The notes below the pieces were generated by a model that was given only the letters and a program-made list of their open reading frames with translations, was not told the DNA's origin and made no database searches. The position numbers and the translations under genes are program-made. A stretch of 64,000 nt of DNA, from positions 9,362,001 to 9,426,000 of the forward strand of contig NC_083586.1 of NCBI RefSeq assembly GCF_027579695.1. The letters run 5' to 3'. Source of the stretch: Neoarius graeffei (lineage: Eukaryota; Chordata; Actinopteri; Siluriformes; Ariidae). This document shows positions 57,481-64,000 of this stretch, in pieces; the first letter of the stretch is position 1; each line of letters starts with the position of its first letter.

Positions 57481-58127
57481 CCATTTATGCACCATACAAG
57501 AGTCAAGGATGGAGATACTATCCACTCAAATTTATTTAAAAATAAAGGTTCTGCGTATCTGCTTTAATATTCTGTGCTGTTCTAGATGTAATGTGACAAA
57601 AGGATACGTAGCTTAATTTTAAGAGAATTTTAGGTGCATACTTGGATGCTAAATCAGATTAGCTGTAATTATTTCACAGGCATTAGTTATTAGATCAAGG
57701 GGATAGAATTGAATGTGAAATGAAAAATGAACATCTGGAAGCACCAGCTGCTGCACTGCTAAATAATGTGAGCAGGTTCTCCTGCTCACACAAGCACACA
57801 CAGCATGTAAACGACCAAGGTATCTTGGTGATTAAGTAGCATTAATATAAATAAAACAGTCATTCAAGCGACAAGTGTTAGCTCCACCCCTCACCCTGGC
57901 ATAAAACCGTTGTTTTTGTGCACACTAAAGTTTCCAGAAAGGTGCTTCGCTTTAAGAATGAAAAAGGAAAGCAGTACCGAGACCTAGAGTGCTTACAACT
58001 CAAACTTTTCTTTTCCTTATTACATGGTCTCATGTTTCATTCCTCACTTAATACAACATGCAGCTAGAGTGTACAGTTCAAATTCTACACACCATAGTGT
58101 TCATATTCTGACTCATTTAGTCAGTGT
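57481..58127. other. Unassigned sequence
   Basis: No feature recognised. Confidence 0.5.
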
Positions 58128-58139
58128 GATGTTTATGCC

Positions 58140-58510
58140 GGGCGGCACGGTGGTGTAGTGGTTAGCGCTGTCGCCTCACAGCAAGAAGGTCCTGGGTTCG
58201 AGCCCCAGGGCCGGCGAGGGCCTTTCTGTGCGGAGTTTGCATGTTCTCCCCGTGTCCGCGTGGGTTTCCTCCGGGTGCTCCGGTTTCCCCCACAGTCCAA
58301 AGACATGCAGGTTAGGTTAACTGGTGACTCTAAATTGACCATAGGTGTGAATGTGAGTGTGAATGGTTGTCTGTGTCTATGTGTCAGCCCTGTGATGACC
58401 TGGCGACTTGTCCAGGGTGTACCCCGCCTTTCGCCCGTAGTCAGCTGGGATAGGCTCCAGCTTGCCTGCGACCCTGTAGAAGGATAAAGCGGCTAGAGAT
58501 AATGAGATGA
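58140..58510 (+). mobile_element. DANA/Mermaid-type SINE, copy 7, full length
   Basis: tRNA-like head with perfect B box, complete body and ATGAG tail. Perfect 12-bp flanking repeat GATGTTTATGCC (58128-58139 and 58511-58522). Confidence 0.94.
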
Positions 58511-58773
58511 GATGTTTATGCCTGAACCCTGTCAGTGCCTTGTAATTTGTAGCACAGGTTGAGGCTGCTAGCCTAATGCAGTCAGTCAGGTGTCTATAAA
58601 CTGACACATGTACTTGATTTTCACTCGTGAGAAAGCATTTGTAAATCCTTGGGAATCTGATCAGAAGCATCCTCAGATAACTCCACTCCACTCTTCTCAT
58701 TACCTTTGCTGGGACACTGTTAATTGCAATTTTAATGTCTCCTTTTTAGTCTCTAATGTCTGTGAATAATGTA
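58511..58773. other. Unassigned spacer
   Basis: No feature recognised. Confidence 0.5.
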
Positions 58774-60300
58774 CAGTAGTGCTTGAAAGTTTGTGAACCC
58801 TTTAGAATTTTTATATTTCTACATAAATATGACCTAAAACATGATCAGATTTTCACACAAGTCCTAAGAGTAGATAAAAAGAACCCAGTTAACAAATGAG
58901 AAATATGTATTGGGCATTTATTTACTGAGGAAAATGATCCAATCTAATATTTGAGTGGCAAAAGCATGTAAACCTTTGCATTCAGTATCTGGTGTGACCC
59001 CCTTGTGCAGCAATAACTGCAACTAAACATTTCTGGTAACTGTTGATCAGTCCTGCACACTGGCTTGGAGGAATTTTAGCCCCTTCCTCCATACAGAACA
59101 ACTTCAACTCTGGGATGTTGGTGGGTTTCCTCACATGAACTGCTCGCTTCAGGTCCTTCCACAACATTTAGATTGGATCAAGGTCAGGACTTTGACTTGG
59201 CCATTCCAAAACATTCTTCTTTAACCATTCTTTAGTAGAACAACTTGTGTGCTTAGGGTTGTCTTGCTGCATGACCCACCTTTCTTTTGAGATTCAGTTC
59301 ATGGACAGATGTCCTGACATTTTCCATTAGAAATTGCTGGTTTAATTTAGAATTCATTGTTCCATCAATGATGACAAGCCATCCTGGCCCAGATGCAGCA
59401 AAACAGGCCCAAACCATGATACTACCACCACCATGTTTCACAGACTGGATAAGGTTCTTATGCTGGAATGCAGTGTTTTACTTTCTCCAAACACAATGCT
59501 TCTCATTTAAACCAAAAAGTTCTATTTTGGTCTCATCCGTCCACAAAACATTTTTCCAATAGCCTTCTGGCTTGTCCACGTGATCCTCTGCTGCTCATCT
59601 GCAGTTTGCTAAAGTTCTTTTTGGAGAGCAGTGGCTTTCTCCTTTCAGCTCTGTCATGCACACCATTGTTGTTCAGTTTTCTGATGGTGGAATCATGAAC
59701 ATTAGCATTAGCCAGTGTGAGAGAGGCCTTCAGTTGCTTAGAAGTTACCCTGGGGTCCTTTGTGACCTCGCCGACTATTACACGCCTTGCTCTTGAAGTG
59801 ATCCTTGTTGGTCAACCACTCCTGGGGAGGGTAACAATGGTCTTGAATTTCCTCCATTTGTACACACACTGACTGTAGATTGGTGGAGTCCAAACTCTTT
59901 AGAGATGGTTTTGTAACCTTTTCCAGCCTGATGAGTATCAAAAACACTTTTTCTGAGGTTCTCAGAAATCTCCTTTGTTCATGCCATGATACACTTCCAC
60001 AAACGTGTTGTGAAGATCAGACTTTGATAGATCCCTGTTCTTTAAATAAAAACAAGGTACCCACTCACACCTGATTGTCATCCCATTGATTGAAAACACC
60101 TGACACTAATTTCACCTTCAAATTAACTGCTCATCCTAGAGGTTTACAAACTTTTGCCACTCACAGATATGCAATATTGGATCATTTTCCTCAATAAATA
60201 AATGACCAAGTATAATGTTTTTGTCTCATTTGTTTAACTGGGTTCTCTTTATCTACTTTTAGGACTTGTGTGAAAATCTGATGTTTAAGGTCATATAAAA
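58774..60300 (-). mobile_element. Tc1-like transposon, dead, right end lost
   Basis: Left terminus CAGTAGTGCTTGAAAGTTTG after TA (58772-58773). The sub-terminal sequence AGATTTTCACACAAGTCCTA recurs inverted near 60260-60285, but the outermost right terminus is absent. Confidence 0.8.
58982..59947 (-). pseudogene. Broken Tc1-like transposase
   Basis: Minus-strand pieces in order: an N-terminal DNA-binding part (59738-59947, VTKPSLKSLDSTNLQSV-like), a core part MKHGGGSIMVWACFAASGPG (59253-59441) and the C-terminal MLWKDLKRAVHVRKPTNIPE ending GGHTRY (58982-59167). The catalytic segment before MLWKDL is disrupted by stops and frame changes. Not functional. Confidence 0.8.
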
Positions 60301-60399
60301 TATATAATAATTGAAAGGTAATCAAAATGTGTAAAAAAAAAAGTTTATAAAAGCAGATAAGTGCATGAAACACATCACACATGTAGAACACTGTGAAAC

Positions 60400-61680
60400 A
60401 ACGGGCTAGTCAGGACCGCTCGTCGGTGAGAGGCATATAAATTGAATGAGGTTTGTGGCGAAGACGAGATGAAAAGATTTGTCTTGTGCAGAGACTGTAT
60501 CGCGGTAACCCGGTAATACGCTGAGAGTGAGACAGTGAGAGGGCCACCCCCCCCAAAAAAAAAACGGATTTACACGATTTGGAAAAATGACTTTCAGAAC
60601 AAAAAAAAAAAAAAAAAAAAAAAGGCGCTTCCAGCACATGCTGGAAAACTTGCACCCATGCCTTACGCTTGCATTGTTTTAGGTTGTTTGAATCGATCAA
60701 ACCGTGAAACTGATAAGTTTCTTCAGGGTTCCCCATGAACTAATAACAGTGAACAAGCAGGATTTCACAAAAAGATGTCAAGAAAGGTGGCTTTTGAATC
60801 TCTCACTGAAATCAAAGGGAGGAAAGTTAAAGCATGCTCGAGTCTGCAGTGATCACTTCAAAGATTTGTATATCCCTCTCAGCCATGTTGTTACTGTTTT
60901 CCCAAGTACTTTTCTTGCTGTGTCATTATTTTGCAGTACTTTTTCGTCACGAAGTGCTAAAGTCCCCAGCTGTTTCTTTGTTTACTCCTCAAAGTCCATA
61001 TGCATGAAGGTCGTGACAAAATTCTTACCCAGCCATACAGTTACAATGCGCCATGATCACTTCTCTATCTTGTTTAACTAAGATCCAGGTCTTTAAAGGA
61101 GTTTCTGATGATCTTTGTGAATGATTTACCCGAAATAAGAGCAAACAAGTGAGAATCAAGCAAACTGTTGTTTGTTTAGACTTCAACTTGCAGCACTTCG
61201 TTGTAAAGACATGAATGAAAAGCTTAAAAAAATTAAAATACTTACACTGGCAAAAATACAGAATTCATTCAGCAGCGACTTGATACCAAGGTCCTTTACC
61301 CAGCCACATACAAAAGTTGTAAGTCTCCATACTCTTCCACACTTTCATCTGTGTTGCGGTGTAGAAGAATGTCTGCAACACCAGATAGTTCGAGATTTTG
61401 AGGAACTCGACTGAAGAGTAGTTTGAGATCATATGGCAAATCCTTTCACAGACTGTAGGGGTCTATTCCATTGCACATAGCAATCTTCTGAATATGTCTA
61501 AGGCAAGCAGTCGCTTCTAGATCATGAGCATGCTCTGATAAGTTATTGCTAGTTGTTTGCACTACAGCAGCCATTTAGACCACCAGCTATTTCACTTCCA
61601 GTAAAACCGCCAAGAAGAAGAAGAAAAAAAAAAAAAAAAAAAAAAAAAGTCACGTGAGTGAAACCCAGCAATTCCAAAAA
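60400..61680 (+). mobile_element. Remnant transposon carrying a THAP exon
   Basis: Surrounds the exon at 60658. The right side has TCACGTGAGTGAAACCC near 61650, reminiscent of the CACGTGACC ends of the 43-kb family but not the same. Poly-A runs at 60601-60623 and 61624-61648. Termini not defined. Confidence 0.4.
60658..60890 (+). pseudogene. THAP-domain exon with a frameshift
   Basis: From Met at 60658: MPYACIVLGCLNRSNRETDK. The reading then changes frame and continues FFRVPHELITVNKQDFTKRC, ERWLLNL and HARVCSDHFKD. The ligands Cys, Cys, Cys-x2-His and the Trp are all present, but the parts lie in two frames that switch near 60720. It resembles THAP first exons of P-element-like transposases or THAP4-like genes. 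The reading after KDL has no recognisable match. Confidence 0.7.
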
Positions 61681-62009
61681 TACATAAATCAGTGAAGGGG
61701 CTTCCTGTGCATCCTCAGGAGATGAACACCACAGAATCACACCTTGGTAGGAGCTTTAGCTCTCAGTGGGTTGAGTGAAATATGATTGCTAGGCTTTTAA
61801 AACCAATTTTAAATATTTTTTTCCCTTTTCTTTGGTATTTGGCTCTTGGGTAGGAATGACTTGTTGAATTTTGGATGCTAAGTGATGTGAAGGTGCTCCA
61901 AATTACCATTTTTTGACAATACTAAATCCTGTCAACTTATCAAGCAGACAGATAATTTTGATCTTTCACTACTATAAGCAATTTTTTTTTTCCTATTCAG
62001 CATGGAAAT
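61681..62009. other. Unassigned sequence
   Basis: No feature recognised. Confidence 0.5.
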
Positions 62010-62612
62010 TACACCAATCATCCAAAAATTAAGAACACTGACAAGTGAAGTGAATTACATTGGCACCTGTCAAGGGGTGGGATATATTAGGCAGCAAAAG
62101 TTCTCAAAATTCTCAATTCTCGAAGTTGAGGTGTTGGAAGCAGTAAAAATGGGCAAGTGTAAGAGCTACTACAGCACAAACTGCTGAAAAAGTTAATGCT
62201 GACACCTTTCTGTTTTAGTCAGCATTCACTTTTTTCAGCAGTTTGTGCTGCAGTAGCTCTTCTGTGGGATTGGACCATATGAGCTACCCTTCATGTCCCA
62301 TGCAAGTCAATGAGTCTTTGACACCCATGACCCTGTCGCTGGTTCACCGGTTGTCCTTCCTTGGACCACCTTTGCTAGATACTAACCACTGCATACCAGG
62401 AACACGCCACAAGATGTGCCATTTTGGAGAAGCTCAGACCTAGTCATCACAATTTGGCCTTTGTGAAAGTCACTCAGATCCTTACGCTTGCCCATTTTTC
62501 CTGCTTCCAACACCAACTTCAAGAACGGACTGTTCTCTTGCTGCCTAATATATCCCACCCTTTGACAAGTGCCATTGTAACAACATTCAATGTAATTCAT
62601 TTTACCTGAAAT
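62010..62612 (-). mobile_element. Head-to-head rearranged Tc1-like element
   Basis: The left (62041-62160, plus) and right (62490-62612, minus) parts are inverted copies of the same 5' region, with ACATTGGCACCTGTCAAGG and ATATATTAGGCAGCAA motifs. An inner palindrome (62161-62203 against 62218-62260, AGAGCTACTACAGCACAAAC) adds another inverted pair. Between 62260 and 62510 the minus strand has the transposase N-terminus (KRKDLSDF..KGQIV). No catalytic core. Confidence 0.75.
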
Positions 62613-62635
62613 ATACACACACAAACATAAGTGAC

Positions 62636-62653
62636 ACACACACACACACACAC
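62636..62653. repeat. (AC)n microsatellite
   Basis: Short ACAC run. Confidence 0.9.
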
Positions 62654-62852
62654 GTTAGTTATTCCACAAAACCAAGTTGTACATGAGCTGATAGCTGACG
62701 AGGCACGTAGCACTGAGTTGGCTATTGAGGCTTTTCACCCACGTGACCAAGTCATGTGATGTATCGTTAGGCTGCCATTTTGGACATCACGGCTCGAATC
62801 AGTTTGAATGTGAGGAAGGCGACAAACGAAAAACATAAGAAAAAGGAGCGAG

Positions 62853-63200
62853 ATGCAGAAAACACCTTCACTATCCAGCGACGTAGGGCATTTACAGGGC
62901 GAGCAGAGGGAGAGGTATTTGCAAAAATTGAGGTTAGCAGGCTTTGAGAACGACGTTTACCTGCTTCCACCAGGATTGTTCACTGACATACGGAAGTACA
63001 CGAAGCCCTCGTCTTTACCTGACTTCAGCCCACATGATCTGTATACCTATGTCGTTAAAAACCCATCGCCATACACAGGTATTGATCTGAAAGCGTACAA
63101 GAGTTTGGATGCCTACAAATATTTTGTGTCAGGCTGGGTAACATGCCTACATCAGTGGGTCGTCCCTGGAGCCGGTGGTCGCCATCTTATTACAGCTAAG
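62853..63200 (+). CDS. Intact first exon of a YqaJ/SWIM-type transposon protein
   Basis: Open frame from MQKTPSLSSDVGHLQGEQ through LAGFENDVYLLPPGLFTDI and DLYTYVVKNPSPYTG to YFVSGWVTCLHQWVV, ending LITAK at a splice donor (AAG then GTTTGT, 63201). The SDVGHLQGEQR and AYKSLDAYKYFVSGWV segments match the start of fish proteins I recall with a SWIM zinc finger and a YqaJ-type nuclease domain. Those domains are not in this copy: beyond the donor lies the palindrome. It is a preserved exon of a gutted element, not a complete gene. Upstream reading from 62790 has a 1-2 bp difference from copy 2, so this Met is the best start. Confidence 0.55.
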
Positions 63201-63394
63201 GTTTGTTCACATTTTCATTTACTTTCGGTCCTCAGGATAAACAAAATGTTATTAAAGGTCATTGAAATAACTTCTTAGTCTTTTGAGACATGGCCCATTA
63301 TAAATTTACTGTTACCAGGCAATGACCAAGAACTGTATTATTAGGGTCGGTGTCTGTGTTGTAGCAGTGTACTAGCAGCTAGCTGTTAGTACTA

Positions 63395-63915
63395 GCTAAT
63401 GTCAACAACATAGTAGCTAGTATGTTACTGTAGCAATGTTTACGTTCAGTCATTTGGATGCCTGTTAAAACCTTTCAGTCTCAAGTTTTTCCTTTACTGT
63501 ATTTACTAGTTTACTGTAATTATGATCCGGCAGCTATTTACACCGGATCCAGTGTAAATAGCTGCCGGAGCGCTCCGGCTTGCTCCCCCTCAAATTAAGC
63601 AGCGTGCTCCGGAGCGCGCTGCTTAATTTGAGGGGGAGCAAGCCGGAGCGCGCTTCTTAATTTGAGGGGGAGCGAGCCAGAGCGCGCTCCGGAACCTTGG
63701 CCGGAGCACTCCGGGAGCAAGCCGGAGCGCGCTCCGGCAGCTATTTACACTGGATCCGGTGTAAATAGCTGCCAGATCATAATTACAGTAAACTAGTAAA
63801 TACAGTAAAGGAAAAACTTGAGACTGAAAGGTTTTAACAGTCATCCAAATGACTGAACGTAAACATTGCTACAGTAACATACTAGCTACTATGTTGTTGA
63901 CATTAGCTAGCTTGA
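63395..63915. repeat. Large palindrome inside copy 3, expanded core
   Basis: Outer arms match 54804-55210. The core differs: it holds repeated GAGCGCGCTCCGG and TTAATTTGAGGGGGAGC units in alternating orientation, about 110 bp longer than in copy 2. Confidence 0.88.
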
Positions 63916-64000
63916 CCTTCAAAATGGCGGACACCGGGGCGTCACGTGACCCTGTGACGTCAGGTGAAATACCTCAATAAACCATGTACGATGAGATTGA

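Larger units (their letters stand above)
62725..63977 (+). mobile_element. ISL2EU/IS4EU-like TIR element, copy 3 (YqaJ-associated half)
   Basis: Ends TTGAGGCTTTTCACC / GGTGAAATACCTCAA. The left end has the CACGTGACC type, the right end the GGGGCGTCACGTGACCCTG type. Flanks read GGCTA before and TAAACC after; comparison with 25971 suggests a 2-bp AT (or TA) duplication. It has an open exon at 62853-63200 and a palindromic right half. Confidence 0.82.
62657..64000. repeat. 108-bp palindromic unit, occupied copy
   Basis: 62657-62725 matches the left part of 25902-26009 (GAGCTGATAGCTGACGAGGC, GAGTTGGCTAT), and 63977-64000 matches its right part (ACGATGAGATTGA). The TIR element copy 3 lies between, and the window ends before the unit does. 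Confidence 0.75.

Noticed and set aside
62853-63200. Idea that the conserved exon is a host gene
   Set aside because: A second copy lies at the same position inside another element of the same TIR family, so it is transposon-borne.

Overview
This window reads as nuclear DNA of a ray-finned (teleost) fish. The evidence is a teleost-style SLITRK gene, many Tc1-like transposons of families common in fish, eight copies of a DANA/Mermaid-type tRNA-derived SINE ending in an ATGAG tail, and hAT, piggyBac-like and THAP-bearing DNA transposons. I cannot fix the order; a catfish or other ostariophysan is possible but not demonstrated. There are no bacterial-type operons, CRISPR arrays or functional tRNA/rRNA genes.

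The only convincing host gene is slitrk6 (minus strand, 46527-49004). Its 825-codon reading frame is uninterrupted in one exon, with a clear splice acceptor 16 bases before the start codon. It encodes a single-pass neuronal membrane protein with two leucine-rich-repeat domains. No other host exon was recognised, which fits the gene-poor surroundings usual for SLITRK loci.

Layout. 1-7000: minus-strand ruin of a Ty3/Gypsy-type LTR retrotransposon (integrase tail, protease and zinc knuckle, gag, primer-binding site, LTR), broken by a 30-bp proline/glutamate-coding minisatellite, a piggyBac-like fragment, a SINE and a nearly intact Tc1-like element. 7900-10750: a TGGGTTCAGTGGG-type minisatellite split by a TIR element that carries a hAT element, which carries a palindromic MITE. 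11800-13800: a Tc1 remnant holding a MITE that holds a smaller MITE. 16900-18900: CCAGT-rich minisatellite and a THAP fragment. 19971-22052: a Tc1 copy with two SINEs in opposite orientation. 24100-30450: degenerate repeats, MITEs, a hAT with 8-bp TSD, a piggyBac-like end and a 5'-truncated SINE. 30871-36734: a nest up to five levels deep (Tc1 > hAT > foldback and tandem duplication > SINE). 38245-40554: a deleted Tc1 and a dead Tc1. 43049-44448: a TIR element with a THAP exon split by another transposon. 45335-45730: LINE RT tail. 46527-49004: slitrk6. 49661-58510: SINEs, a second copy of the 43 kb TIR family and a THAP remnant. 58774-64000: dead Tc1, another THAP remnant, a head-to-head Tc1 and a third copy of the TIR family.

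The most interesting system is the TIR family at 43049-44448, 54738-55870 and 62725-63977. All three share TTGAGGTATTTCACC-like ends and TA/AT flanks. One keeps a THAP zinc-finger exon near one end; the other two keep, near the opposite end, a different exon resembling the N-terminus of fish proteins that I recall as carrying SWIM and YqaJ-nuclease modules. This suggests a two-gene transposon of the ISL2EU/IS4EU kind, now present only as complementary halves. The window also holds a near-empty target-site paralogue for the third copy.
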